Program-made: the position numbers and the translations under genes | Shown here: positions 9,250-17,458 of the stretch, one piece after another | Numbering within the stretch: the stretch's first letter is position 1 | Layout of the letters: every line of letters begins with the position of its first letter | Assembly: GCF_027011145.1 (NCBI RefSeq) | Contig: NZ_JALVAO010000068.1 | Coordinates: forward strand, 1 to 43,796 | Length of the DNA: 43,796 nucleotides | Direction: 5' to 3' | From: Thermococcus sp. | GTDB lineage: Archaea; Methanobacteriota_B; Thermococci; Thermococcales; Thermococcaceae | The notes under the pieces: generated by a model | Told to the model about the DNA's origin: nothing | The model's database searches: none | What the model saw: only the letters and a program-made list of their open reading frames with translations

Positions 9250-11587
9250 CGCGTCCACCTCCGAGGAGACCGTTAATCTCTATAATCAAAACGACGCTAC
9301 CGTCGCCGAGAATCGTTGCCCCTGCGAACCCGCTGATGTGGGACAACATCTTGCCGAGGCTCTTGATGACTATGTCCTTCTTGTGGAGGAGCTCGTCAAC
9401 GCCTATCGCCACCTTCTGAGCGCCCAAATCAACGACCAGCGCCGGGAACTCCTCAAGCTCGGGCATTGGCAGGCCAAAGAGCTCGTGGAGCATTATGACC
9501 GGTATAATCTCGCCACGGAGAACTATTACCTCCTTTCCGCCGATGCTCTTGAGGTTCTCGCGCTTTATCTCGATGCTCTCAAGGATGTTGTTTATTGGAA
9601 CCGCGTAGACCTCGTCCTGCACCTTGATGAGGAGCGCCTGAATTATCGCCATGCTAACCGGCAACTTGAGGACGAATGTAGTTCCCTTTCCAACCTCGCT
9701 GTAGACCGCTATGCTCCCGTTGAGGCTCTTGACGACCTCCTTGACGACGTCCATTCCAACGCCCCTTCCAGAAACGTCCGTGACCTGGTCCTTCGTGCTG
9801 AACCCCGGCAGGAAGATTAGGTTTATAGCCTCCTCGTCGCTCATCTCCGCGGCCTGCTCCGGTGTGATGAGGCCTTTCTCTATTGCCTTCTTCTTGATTT
9901 TCTCCGGGTCTATACCCCTACCATCGTCCCTGACTATTATCTCCACGTGGCTCCTCTCGCGCTTCGCTATGAGTTCAAGTCTTCCTGTTCTCGGCTTGCC
10001 GAGCTTCTCGCGCTCCTCTGGAGGTTCAATTCCGTGGTCTATAGCGTTCCTGAGAAGGTGAACCAGAACGTCGCCGAGCTTGTCGAGTATCGTCCTGTCA
10101 ACCTCGATATCTGCGCCTTCAATGATGAACTCGACTTCCTTGCCCATCTTCCTAGCGAGCTCGCGGACCATCCTCGGGAACTTGTTGAAGACCTCTGCTA
10201 CGGGGGTAAGGCGCATCTCCATTATCTCGTCCTGCAACTCCGTGAGAAGCCTTGAGAGCGTCGATAGGGTTTCAAGGAGTTCCCTGTCGCCGAGCCTCTC
10301 GGCTATTTGCTCCAATCTTCCTTTGGTAATAACCAGCTCGCCAACGAGGTTCATCAGCCTGTCGAGGTGGCTGACATCGACCTTGATTATCTTGGAAATT
10401 TTGACCTTTGGGGTCTTCACGAGTGGTTTGGTGGCCTTTTTCTCCGGTTTCTTGGCTTTTTCTCTCTTCTCTTTCTTCTCGACCTTTGGCTGGGCCTCCG
10501 CCTGGGAAGTTGCTCCCTCGATTTCTCTAACGTCGGCGTTCTCAACGTCCGGGTGCTTGGTTATTATCTTCACAATGTCTTCCTTCTTGAGGTTGGTTCT
10601 AAGGATAACTCTGAAGTAATATCCTTCCAAAAGCTCACCGTTTTGAATATCGATTTCATTGGGTTCTGTCTTCTCGATGAATCCAACCTTCTGGAGGTCT
10701 TGGAGAACGAGGTAGGAGCGGACACCCTTTAGAGGAGCGTCTTTTTGAAGATATACTATTACCTCGTATCTCTTCTCACCACTCTCGGATTGAGTACCCT
10801 CACCGCTTGCGAGAGTCTCTCCACCAAGGGTCTGAATTTCTACCTTCTCAACCTCGGGATGCCTGGAAACGACAGTCTTAATCCTCTCGGGGTCTTCATC
10901 GGTCTCTATAACAAACTCGAGCACGTCAACGTCAGCTTTCCCATCCTCGATAATTTTTCTCTCCGGGTTTGTCTCGATTACGTTCCCGAGCTCATCGAGG
11001 TCAGAAAGGATGAGAAAGGCCCTCACTCCCCTCAGCGGTGCGTCCTTCTGGAAGTAAACCTTGACCAAATAGTGGTTGCCAGTTCCGGCTTCCGTTTCCT
11101 GCGGACCTTCCTCTTCCTTCCCCTCCTCGGGCTTTTCTTCCTCTTTCCTGGATTTTTCGTCCTTACCTCCGCCGGCCCCGGCCTGGTCAAAGAACTTCTG
11201 GGCCTTTTCGAAGAGAGAATCAACGTCGAAGTCGCCTTCCTCGCCCGTTTCCTCGATGTTGTCAACCATGGCCTCGATTATGTCAAGGAACTCAAGGAGG
11301 ACGTCTATCAGCTCGGGCGTTGGCTCTATCTTACCGCTCCTCACAAGGTCAAAGAGGTTCTCCATCTTGTGCGCCACTTCGCTCAGCTTCATGAAACCCA
11401 TCGTCGCGGCAGTCCCTTTGAGCGTGTGGGCATCTCTGAAAATCTGGTCTATCATGGCCTTCTTCTCTTCCTCACTGCCACCTTCCTTGACTATCTTTTC
11501 GAGCGTGAGTATGGCGTTGCTCAGGCTGTCTATCCTGTCTCTCGCGTCGGCAAGGAACTCATCAAGGTACTGTGAAAGGTCTTCCAC
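9239..11587 (-). CDS. cheA: CheA histidine kinase with two P2-like domains
   Basis: The central chemotaxis kinase, about 782 residues. Order: Hpt domain with the phosphorylated His in [13 protein letters not shown] (about residue 54); acidic linker (about 140-170); a P2-like CheY-binding domain (about 170-255) and a second one (about 272-355), each starting with a Y-x-QKDAPL-K/R-GVR signature; Lys-rich linker; dimerisation helices; an HATPase domain with [10 protein letters not shown] (N box), DDGRGID (G1) and GRGVGMDVV (G2); and a C-terminal CheW-like domain. All kinase boxes are intact. GTG codons occur at 11596, 11593 and 11587; I chose the last because GGTGGTGG precedes it. It overlaps cheB. 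Confidence 0.95.
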   Translation of the reverse strand: MEDLSQYLDEFLADARDRIDSLSNAILTLEKIVKEGGSEEEKKAMIDQIFRDAHTLKGTAATMGFMKLSEVAHKMENLFDLVRSGKIEPTPELIDVLLEFLDIIEAMVDNIEETGEEGDFDVDSLFEKAQKFFDQAGAGGGKDEKSRKEEEKPEEGKEEEGPQETEAGTGNHYLVKVYFQKDAPLRGVRAFLILSDLDELGNVIETNPERKIIEDGKADVDVLEFVIETDEDPERIKTVVSRHPEVEKVEIQTLGGETLASGEGTQSESGEKRYEVIVYLQKDAPLKGVRSYLVLQDLQKVGFIEKTEPNEIDIQNGELLEGYYFRVILRTNLKKEDIVKIITKHPDVENADVREIEGATSQAEAQPKVEKKEKREKAKKPEKKATKPLVKTPKVKISKIIKVDVSHLDRLMNLVGELVITKGRLEQIAERLGDRELLETLSTLSRLLTELQDEIMEMRLTPVAEVFNKFPRMVRELARKMGKEVEFIIEGADIEVDRTILDKLGDVLVHLLRNAIDHGIEPPEEREKLGKPRTGRLELIAKRERSHVEIIVRDDGRGIDPEKIKKKAIEKGLITPEQAAEMSDEEAINLIFLPGFSTKDQVTDVSGRGVGMDVVKEVVKSLNGSIAVYSEVGKGTTFVLKLPVSMAIIQALLIKVQDEVYAVPINNILESIEIKRENLKSIGGKEVIVLRGEIIPVIMLHELFGLPMPELEEFPALVVDLGAQKVAIGVDELLHKKDIVIKSLGKMLSHISGFAGATILGDGSVVLIIEINGLLGGGRGGI

Positions 11588-12674
11588 CGCCACCACCCCG
11601 CTTAATCTTGTTCACTGCCATCACGATGGTATCTGCGATTTTATCAAGCGGGACGATGTAGTCCACCATGCCCGTTTCGGCGGCGGCCTTTGGCATCCCG
11701 TAGATTATCGAGGTCTCCTTGTCCTGCGCTATGGTGATTCCGCCCTTCTTCTTGATGGCCACTATTCCCTGAGCGCCGTCGCGTCCCATACCCGTCATTA
11801 CAACCCCTACGGTTCGCCTTCCGAAAACTTCTGCCGCGGTAATCATCATGGGGTCTGCCGCTGGTCTAACTCCGTGTATCTTCGGCTTCTTGTTCAGCGT
11901 TATGACGGGCTTTCCGCGCCTTAGCTCGACCTCCATGTGGTAGTCTCCCGGAGCGACGTAGCCCCAGTCCTCTTCAATCGGCTCGCCGTCCTCTGCCTCT
12001 TTCACGTTGATTTTGCTCACGCTGTCGAGCCTTTTGGCGAAGGACCTTGTGAAGCCCGGTGGCATGTGCTGGACGAGGAGTATTGCCGCGCCGAGCCTCT
12101 CCGGGAACTTCGGGAACACCTTGAGGAGTGACTGGGGTCCGCCCGTTGAAGCCGCCATCGCGACGGCGATTCTCGCTGGAACACCTTTCCTCTTGACCTT
12201 ACTTTTCTGGGCCCTCAGCAGTCTCGTTCTCTTTAGCTCAAGGAACCTCCTCGGAACCTTCGCCGCTTCCTTGATTTTCGCTATTATCTCGTCCTTCATC
12301 TCCTTCATGCTGAGGGATATTGAAGAGCTCGGCTTGGGGATGAAGTCTATGGCACCGTACTCGAGGGCCTTTATCGTTGCTTCAGCTCCTTCCTGCGTTA
12401 GGGCGCTCACCATTATTACCGGCGTTGGGTTCTGCTTCATTATCACCCTCAGAGCGTCGAGGCCGTTCATTCGGGGCATCTCGATGTCGAGGGTAATAAC
12501 GTCGGGCTTGTGGAGCTTAACCATGTTTATGGCCTCGATTCCATCGCGGGCCTCACAACAGACTTCAAGCTCGGGGTCGGAGTTGATTATATCCCTGAGT
12601 ATCTTGCGCATGAACGCTGAATCGTCAACGACGAGTACTCTAATCTTTTTTCTGGGTGAGCTCAGGGGCATCAT
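11562..12674 (-). CDS. cheB: CheB, receptor methylesterase/deamidase
   Basis: About 370 residues: an N-terminal receiver domain ([12 protein letters not shown]; phospho-Asp in [15 protein letters not shown]), a linker, and a C-terminal methylesterase domain with catalytic Ser in [11 protein letters not shown], His in VQHMPPGF and Asp in [11 protein letters not shown]. It removes methyl groups from MCP glutamates for adaptation. Starts at GTG 12677, ATG 12674 and ATG 12671 are all possible just after GGTGAG; one of the ATGs is likely. It lies 8 bp after cheY and overlaps cheA by 26 bp. Confidence 0.95.
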   Translation of the reverse strand: MMPLSSPRKKIRVLVVDDSAFMRKILRDIINSDPELEVCCEARDGIEAINMVKLHKPDVITLDIEMPRMNGLDALRVIMKQNPTPVIMVSALTQEGAEATIKALEYGAIDFIPKPSSSISLSMKEMKDEIIAKIKEAAKVPRRFLELKRTRLLRAQKSKVKRKGVPARIAVAMAASTGGPQSLLKVFPKFPERLGAAILLVQHMPPGFTRSFAKRLDSVSKINVKEAEDGEPIEEDWGYVAPGDYHMEVELRRGKPVITLNKKPKIHGVRPAADPMMITAAEVFGRRTVGVVMTGMGRDGAQGIVAIKKKGGITIAQDKETSIIYGMPKAAAETGMVDYIVPLDKIADTIVMAVNKIKRGGGGGRPFTVP

Positions 12675-12682
12675 CACTCACC

Positions 12683-13045
12683 CTAGCTGGACAGTACGCG
12701 GTTGATTTCTTCGAGGACCTTCGGGGCCTGGAAGGGCTTGACGATGTAGCCGGAAGCTCCGGCCTTGAGGGCCTCCATGACCTTGCTCTCCTGTCCAACG
12801 GCGGTAATCATAATTATCTTGGCGTTGGGGTCTATCTTCTTGATTTCGCGGACCGCTGTTATTCCGTCCATCTCCGGCATAACTATGTCCATAGTCACAA
12901 CGTCGGGCTTGAGTTCCTGATACTTCTGGACAGCTTCCTTTCCGTTGCTGGCCTCCCCAACAACTTGGTGGCCTCCCTGTGTTAGTATCTTCTTCAGGAG
13001 CATGCGCATAAAGGCGGCATCATCTACGACCAAAATTCTGGCCAT
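12683..13045 (-). CDS. cheY: CheY, chemotaxis response regulator
   Basis: A single-domain receiver of 120 residues. Acidic pocket D8/D9, phospho-acceptor D53 (in VVTMDIVMPEMDG), T81 (MITAVGQ) and K103 (VKPFQ) are all present. Phospho-CheY is the soluble messenger to the archaellum motor, in archaea via CheF. It overlaps the end of cheR by 26 bp and is preceded by GGAGGTGAAAA. Confidence 0.97.
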   Translation of the reverse strand: MARILVVDDAAFMRMLLKKILTQGGHQVVGEASNGKEAVQKYQELKPDVVTMDIVMPEMDGITAVREIKKIDPNAKIIMITAVGQESKVMEALKAGASGYIVKPFQAPKVLEEINRVLSS

Positions 13046-13883
13046 ACTTTTTCACCTCCAGATTCTTGCGATAAATCCTAGCGACGAGGTCGTACAATTT
13101 GAACAGCTTTGCTGCGTTTCCGAGTATCGTCTCGGTTTTACCCAGAATCAGGAACCCGTGGTCCTCGAGCGAATTGTACAGTTTAGCAAATATTTCCTCC
13201 TGGGCTTCCCTCTTGATGTAAATCAGCACGTTGCGGATGAATATAACGTCGAAACCCGTCGGGTACCTCGGGCTGAAGAGGTTGAACTGCTGGAATTTCA
13301 CGAGCCGTTTTATCTTCGGCGAAACGCGGTAGCGCTCCTCGCTCACTCTTGTGAAGTACTTGGGAATCATATGCCTCGGCACCTGCTTCTCGACGACGTC
13401 AACCGGATACTCCCCGCGCATGGCTACTGCAAGTGCCTCCCTGTCTATGTCTGTCGCGAGTATCTGAACCCTGAAGCCGCCGAGGTTCTCTCCCAGGGCC
13501 TCATAGAGTGTCATCGCTATTGAATACGGCTCCTGACCAGTAGAACATGCAGCGCTCCATATCTTGAGCAAAGAACTGTGTTGTTCTTTTTTTATTTTCA
13601 CGAGTTCAGGAATGACTTTCTTTTCGAAGGTTTTCCAAACGATTGGATCTCTGAAAAACTCCGTGACGTTTATGGCGACTGTGAGAAGTAACTCATCAAG
13701 TTCTTTCTTGTTCATCTTTATTAGTCGGTAGTATTCCATAAAATTTGTAATGCCGAGCTTTCTCATTCTTGCACGGATTCTTCTCATGAGATACGAATCT
13801 TTGTAAGCGTCACTACTAACCTTGAGATGTCTGAACAATTCTTCCTTAATTTTCAGGTAGCCCGGATCCTTGTACTCCATCAT
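13020..13883 (-). CDS. cheR: CheR, MCP methyltransferase
   Basis: A SAM-dependent methyltransferase of about 287 residues that methylates MCP glutamates. It has an N-terminal helical CheR_N domain, then the SAM motif IWSAACSTGQEPYSIAM, the downstream acidic ATDIDREAL, and VIFIRNVLIYI. An ATG at 13907 has no SD. The ATG at 13883 (MMEYKDPGYLKIK) has AAGGTG nine bases upstream and is preferred, though 13907 cannot be excluded. It is the first gene of the che operon. Confidence 0.93.
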   Translation of the reverse strand: MMEYKDPGYLKIKEELFRHLKVSSDAYKDSYLMRRIRARMRKLGITNFMEYYRLIKMNKKELDELLLTVAINVTEFFRDPIVWKTFEKKVIPELVKIKKEQHSSLLKIWSAACSTGQEPYSIAMTLYEALGENLGGFRVQILATDIDREALAVAMRGEYPVDVVEKQVPRHMIPKYFTRVSEERYRVSPKIKRLVKFQQFNLFSPRYPTGFDVIFIRNVLIYIKREAQEEIFAKLYNSLEDHGFLILGKTETILGNAAKLFKLYDLVARIYRKNLEVKKYGQNFGRR

Positions 13884-13971
13884 TTTCTCACACACCTTGG
13901 TGGACATTCGGAAATTTTGAAGGATTATTGGGTAGTCTGCGAAGTTCCCTACAATTTTATGGGCTGTTTCT

Positions 13972-13982
13972 CATAAAAAGCC
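13972..13982 (-). promoter_or_regulatory. probable che operon TATA box
   Basis: On the minus strand AAAGGCTTTTTATG resembles AAGGGCTTTATATT at the fla promoter. A second candidate, ATAAAATTG at 13960-13952, lies nearer cheR. The first implies transcription starting near 13950. Confidence 0.5.
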
Positions 13983-13986
13983 TTTA

Positions 13987-14016
13987 GTGTAGATGGTTGT
14001 GTAGGTGCATACGCAG
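13987..14016 (-). promoter_or_regulatory. EarA-type operator upstream of the che operon
   Basis: Read on the minus strand, perfect CTACAC boxes start at 14004 and 13992, exactly 12 bp apart, and a degenerate box (CTGCGT) starts 12 bp earlier at 14016. The spacer ATGCAC and both box positions match the fla operator at 18434-18463 at 25 of 30 positions. The element lies just upstream of the che TATA and is probably an activator site. Confidence 0.7.
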
Positions 14017-14064
14017 GTTGTTACGAATCCACTTGTTATTATTGTAACTCGTATCTTTGGTTAT

Positions 14065-14090
14065 TACATACATACGAAAGTCTTTTATCT
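14065..14090 (+). promoter_or_regulatory. promoter of the mcp2-cheW unit, with TACATA motifs
   Basis: TACATACATAC overlaps an ACGAAAG BRE-like stretch and a TTTTATC TATA at 14083-14089, about 40 bp before the mcp2 ATG. The CATACGAAA-TATA arrangement recurs at the earA promoter (17004-17022). Confidence 0.55.
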
Positions 14091-14127
14091 CTCAAATAAC
14101 AATAGATATCAGCCAGGGGGTGTGTCC

Positions 14128-15336
14128 ATGGGCAGGTCAGTGACTTTCGCTTCAGTACTATCGGTCCCAGTGGTTACTTTGGCAGGCTCTATGGTTTCTC
14201 TACCGGTTGGTGCTATAGCTGGCATTGGCACTGCTCTGGCAGTTGGCTTTTATCTCTCGTCCAAGAGGGATAGTGAGGACCTGCTCGGCGTTCTGGAGAG
14301 ACTTATAGAAGGCGAGCATGTTTCTCTCAAGGACTTAGACAGTGAGACCGCTTCTCGTCTTCTCAGGATAGCCGAGAGGGCTAAGTCAAAGAAGGAGGTA
14401 AGGATTGAAAGAACAAGCGTTCCGGGAGAAGTTCACGAAGCCCTCGAGGAACTCAGAAACGCTGGAGAAAAGGTTAACTCTCTCCTCCAGAGCGCTGATT
14501 TTGATGTTTCCCTTGACTCCAACAGTTTGCTTACGCTCATTCAGGAGGAGCGCTCTCGAGTTGCCGAGCTCGGCGATTACATACAGACACTGACCGCAGG
14601 CATAGAAGAGATGAACACACAGGCCCAGGCATTAACGGACTACGCCCTCGAAACTGCCAATATGGCCGAGAAGGGCAAACAGATTTCCGACAACGTTGCC
14701 CTCAACGTGGCGAGTATCAACGAAGTAAACCAGGACATGGAAAAGGCCCTTTCCCTTCTAGTGGAACACTCTCGCAGGATTGGTGAGATAGTCGAGGTCA
14801 TAGGCAACATCGCCGAGCAGACGAATTTGCTTGCACTCAACGCTGCCATTGAAGCCGCTAGGAGCGGGGAGCACGGAAGGGGCTTTGCCGTGGTCGCTGA
14901 GAACATCCGTGAGCTGGCAGATCAGTCCAAAAAGTCAACCGACCAGATTGCAGAACTCATAAGGAACATGCAGGAGAGTATTGACAAGGTTGTCGGCTCG
15001 ATAAAGAAGGAGTTCACGGTTACGGAGGAAATCAAGGACGCCGTTCAGGAACTCATTGCGGCATTTGATGACATAGCGAGGAGAGCAAACGAGACAGCCA
15101 ACATGATAAAGGAGCTCTCCGACAGCATAGAAGGCCAGGCTCAGTCCGTTCAGATGCTCATGGACACCCTTGACAGTGTTTACAAGGTTCAGGAGGATCT
15201 CTCGACGGAAATTGATGGCTTCACCTCCTTTGTAAGCGACGTGCAAATAAGGTTAGAAGAAATTGGAAATGCTCTAAAAGAGCTTGCTCAATCAATCTCA
15301 CGTTCACGTGAACTCCTTGAAAGGGTTAGGGGGTGA
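14128..15336 (+). CDS. mcp2: methyl-accepting chemotaxis protein without extracellular sensor domain
   Basis: A 402-residue transducer. Two adjoining hydrophobic segments at residues 6-43 probably form a membrane hairpin with almost no outside loop. A short linker region follows, then the MCP signalling domain with tip [22 protein letters not shown]. No Cache, HAMP or other sensor is evident, so it may sense through the membrane, from inside, or via a partner. The reading frame is open back to 14005, but the strong GGGGGTG before the ATG at 14128 fixes the start. The gene overlaps nothing and is followed 4 bp later by cheW. Confidence 0.93.
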   Translation: MGRSVTFASVLSVPVVTLAGSMVSLPVGAIAGIGTALAVGFYLSSKRDSEDLLGVLERLIEGEHVSLKDLDSETASRLLRIAERAKSKKEVRIERTSVPGEVHEALEELRNAGEKVNSLLQSADFDVSLDSNSLLTLIQEERSRVAELGDYIQTLTAGIEEMNTQAQALTDYALETANMAEKGKQISDNVALNVASINEVNQDMEKALSLLVEHSRRIGEIVEVIGNIAEQTNLLALNAAIEAARSGEHGRGFAVVAENIRELADQSKKSTDQIAELIRNMQESIDKVVGSIKKEFTVTEEIKDAVQELIAAFDDIARRANETANMIKELSDSIEGQAQSVQMLMDTLDSVYKVQEDLSTEIDGFTSFVSDVQIRLEEIGNALKELAQSISRSRELLERVRG

Positions 15337-15340
15337 TACC

Positions 15341-15781
15341 TTGGCGGAGATTCAGGTTGTGGCTTTCATGGTTGGCAATGAGGAGTTTTGCCTTGACATC
15401 TCCAAGGTTAGGGAAATTAAGGAGATGATGCCCATAACGAGAGTTCCAAACGCTCCTGACTTCGTTGAGGGCGTCATAAATCTGCGCGGTCAGATTACGA
15501 CGGTTGTAAACCTTAAGAAGCTCCTTGGCTATTATGAACCAGATGAAGACTTATCAAAGAAGAAGATTATCATAGCGGAAGTCAAAGATGAGATTGTTGG
15601 CATAATTGTTGATGCCGTTTCTGACGTCATAACCCTCACGGAGGACCAGATAGAACAGCCACCAAAGACCCTCGCCAGCAGGGTGGACATACGCTACATA
15701 AAGGGCATCGCCAAGATAAACGACGGCGAGAGGCTTCTCATAATGATTGACCTTGACAAGCTCCTTGGCGACGAGTTCTAA
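15341..15781 (+). CDS. cheW: CheW, chemotaxis coupling protein
   Basis: A CheW of 146 residues that couples MCPs to CheA. The family signature is clear: FMVGNEEFCLDISKVREI, then VPNAPDFVEGVINLRGQITTV and VDAVSDVITLTEDQI. It starts with TTG at 15341, because GGGGGTGAT lies five bases before it; upstream in-frame ATG codons lie inside mcp2. It is coupled to mcp2, whose stop is 4 bp upstream, and converges on the coiled-coil gene at 15778 with a 4-bp overlap. Confidence 0.95.
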   Translation: MAEIQVVAFMVGNEEFCLDISKVREIKEMMPITRVPNAPDFVEGVINLRGQITTVVNLKKLLGYYEPDEDLSKKKIIIAEVKDEIVGIIVDAVSDVITLTEDQIEQPPKTLASRVDIRYIKGIAKINDGERLLIMIDLDKLLGDEF

Positions 15782-16824
15782 AGAAGGTTAAGATCCTTCA
15801 GAATTTCCTCTATGTCATCTTTTTTCTCTTCCGGCTCCTTCTCAATCGCTCCTAATTTAAGCATGAGCTTCTGAACCTGCTCCTCCAGTCTTCTGAGTTC
15901 CTCAAACTGGTAGCGTAGCTTCTCGTAGAACTCCTTTTCCACAGGCGTCACCGGAACGGGCTCGCCAAGCATCTCGGCAATCCTGTCTATCTCGCCTGCC
16001 AGCTCGTAGGTTATCCTGTGTATCTCGATGAAGCTCTTCTCCGGGGACAGCTCCCTGTCGCCACGTTTCATTGGAAGTTCCAGGCGTTTTGTCTTGACTA
16101 TAACCTCGTTGAACTTGGAGTAGACGTTCTCGTCGGGAACGGAGACAATGGCCAGCTTCCTCAGGTTTTTGAGGAGTTCAACGAGGTTGCCCTTCAGCTC
16201 GTTGAATTCCCTTTGTCCCTTTCCAGTCAGGACGTAAACCTTGGCTATGTCCCTGAGCGAGAGAAGGGCACGTTTTGCTTCGAGAAGGCCCTCACGGAGT
16301 TTCTCCGGCTGGAGCGTTATCGCCGCCTTTATAACCTCAAGGAATTCCTCTACCTCCTCGTTCTTCCGCCTTTCGATAACCTCCTCGAGGTGCTCTATCT
16401 CCTCCTCAAGTTCCCTTATTATTTCCCCCTTGAGCTCCTCCTTTATCAGCTCCCTGCTCTCCTCGAGTTCTCTTTCGAGCTTCTCAACCCTGCCTTCAAG
16501 CCTCTCAAGGCCGTTCTTAACGCTCCCAATCTCGAACTCGAACTTTGTCTCGAACTTCCTGAAGTCTCTCAGAGACTTTTCAAGCGAAGTCAGCCTTTCC
16601 CTTATTTCCTTTAACTCTGTTATTTGAGTTAGACTTCTCTCTGAGCCCCTAAGTTCCGAGATTTTCTTTTCGATTACAGACCGAAAGTCTTTGAAGTTCT
16701 CCTCAAGTTCGATGAGATTATCTTTGAGCTCGAAGTACTTCGCTAGAACCTTACTAGTGACGTCCCTGACATAAAGAACGAGTGCCACTGTCACTACTGC
16801 CGTCACTGCAATGGCTTCCCACAT
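15778..16824 (-). CDS. membrane-anchored long coiled-coil protein
   Basis: A protein of about 348 residues with one N-terminal membrane helix (MWEAIAVTAVVTVALVLYV) followed by roughly 150 residues of E/K/L heptads, a partly globular middle (about 165-285) and a final coiled segment. No enzyme motif is visible. The ATG at 16824 is favoured over the GTG at 16833 because GGTGGT precedes it by five bases. It sits between cheW and earA but has its own AT-rich promoter. It shares its build (TM plus coiled coil) with the che-operon gene at 4331, without clear sequence similarity. Confidence 0.75.
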   Translation of the reverse strand: MWEAIAVTAVVTVALVLYVRDVTSKVLAKYFELKDNLIELEENFKDFRSVIEKKISELRGSERSLTQITELKEIRERLTSLEKSLRDFRKFETKFEFEIGSVKNGLERLEGRVEKLERELEESRELIKEELKGEIIRELEEEIEHLEEVIERRKNEEVEEFLEVIKAAITLQPEKLREGLLEAKRALLSLRDIAKVYVLTGKGQREFNELKGNLVELLKNLRKLAIVSVPDENVYSKFNEVIVKTKRLELPMKRGDRELSPEKSFIEIHRITYELAGEIDRIAEMLGEPVPVTPVEKEFYEKLRYQFEELRRLEEQVQKLMLKLGAIEKEPEEKKDDIEEILKDLNLL

Positions 16825-16868
16825 GATTACCACCCAATGTCAACAGGTGTAATATGATTTTTTCTAAT

Positions 16869-16881
16869 GCTTTAAATATTT
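16869..16881 (-). promoter_or_regulatory. TATA box of the coiled-coil gene at 15778
   Basis: On the minus strand AAATATTTAAAGC is the best TATA, about 50 bp before the ATG at 16824. An 8-bp inverted repeat lies just upstream. Confidence 0.45.
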
Positions 16882-16891
16882 TGTTGGAAGT

Positions 16892-16910
16892 TTTTGGATA
16901 AAATCCAAAA
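16892..16910. promoter_or_regulatory. perfect inverted repeat, candidate operator
   Basis: TTTTGGAT, three bases AAA, then ATCCAAAA: a perfect 8-bp inverted repeat in the earA/coiled-coil intergenic region, 10-20 bp upstream of the minus-strand TATA. The form is that of a dimeric winged-helix or Lrp-type site. Confidence 0.45.
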
Positions 16911-16941
16911 TTATAAACAAATCAACTAATTCTCCAATAGT

Positions 16942-16973
16942 ATTGAATTGTTACATAAAATTCTCAATTCAAT
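16942..16973. promoter_or_regulatory. second inverted repeat in the same intergenic region
   Basis: ATTGAATTG (16942-16950) and CAATTCAAT (16965-16973) are perfect 9-bp arms separated by 14 bp. Both arms are A/T-rich, so chance is a real possibility. Confidence 0.35.
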
Positions 16974-17003
16974 GTTGTTTATGTTGTATTAAAGACATTG
17001 TCC

Positions 17004-17022
17004 ATACGAAAATGTTATATAT
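17004..17022 (+). promoter_or_regulatory. earA promoter
   Basis: CATACGAAAATG (BRE-like) is followed by TTATATAT at 17015-17022. The expected transcription start is near 17042-17048, giving a leader of about 75 nt before the earA ATG. Confidence 0.6.
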
Positions 17023-17052
17023 CTTCCAATCATTATTACTACCACAATGCAC

Positions 17053-17070
17053 CTGCATGGCCAGCTACAT
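17053..17070 (+). promoter_or_regulatory. EarA-type boxes in the earA leader
   Basis: CTGCAT at 17053 and CTACAT at 17065 are 12 bp apart and preceded by the same ATGCAC spacer as in the fla and che operators. Here the boxes lie downstream of the TATA, a position that favours repression. Confidence 0.55.
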
Positions 17071-17119
17071 AAAGTCCAGAAGGGTACAATCAGCATCAAA
17101 AACCCGGGGTGGTGGAAAA

Positions 17120-17449
17120 ATGAACTCGGTGGTTATAGATCCACAGGTGCTACGCTCTTTGCACCGCAGTGAGCTCAGGAAGAAAATACTAATGTACCTG
17201 AACGAGATATACCCGTCAGCAACGTACCTCTCTGAGATTGCCAGAGTCGTGGGTTCTGATCCTTCCAATGTTAGAGGTGCTCTCGTTGGTCTTGGGAATC
17301 GTTACAACGGTGAGAGTTCCCTTGTCTATTTGGGTCTCGTTGAGGAGATAGCTAGCAACGGCTTCAAGTACTATCGCCTCACAGAATATGGCAAAAAGGT
17401 TGTAGATTATCTGAAGGAATATTACCGCTATTACAGACGATTCCTGTGA
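17120..17449 (+). CDS. earA: EarA-like winged-helix regulator of the archaellum operon
   Basis: A 109-residue winged-helix protein. The region from about residue 17 to 60 (SELRKKILMYLNEIYPS, SDPSNVRGALVGL) is the helix-turn-helix, and the wing follows near FKYYRLTEYGKKVVDYL. Size, sequence style and position next to fla match the euryarchaeal archaellum activator EarA, known from Methanococcus maripaludis to switch on fla by binding upstream of its BRE. An in-frame ATG at 17056 would add about 21 residues, but it lies within the operator-like boxes. The GGGGTGGTGG before ATG 17120 decides the start. It is 9 bp upstream of the methyltransferase gene and probably co-transcribed with it. Confidence 0.85.
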   Translation: MNSVVIDPQVLRSLHRSELRKKILMYLNEIYPSATYLSEIARVVGSDPSNVRGALVGLGNRYNGESSLVYLGLVEEIASNGFKYYRLTEYGKKVVDYLKEYYRYYRRFL

Positions 17450-17458
17450 GGTGGGGAG

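Noticed and set aside
10745-12705. Long open frames antisense to cheA and cheB (up to about 280 codons)
   Set aside because: They are mirror frames of G/C-rich third codon positions in real genes, with no SD, no domain signs and biased low-complexity sequence.
14005-14127. N-terminal extension of mcp2 (frame open from 14005)
   Set aside because: It would put the promoter and TATA box inside the coding region; the SD fixes ATG 14128.
17056-17119. Upstream ATG extending earA by about 21 residues
   Set aside because: It lies within the operator-like boxes and lacks an SD, while ATG 17120 has a strong one.
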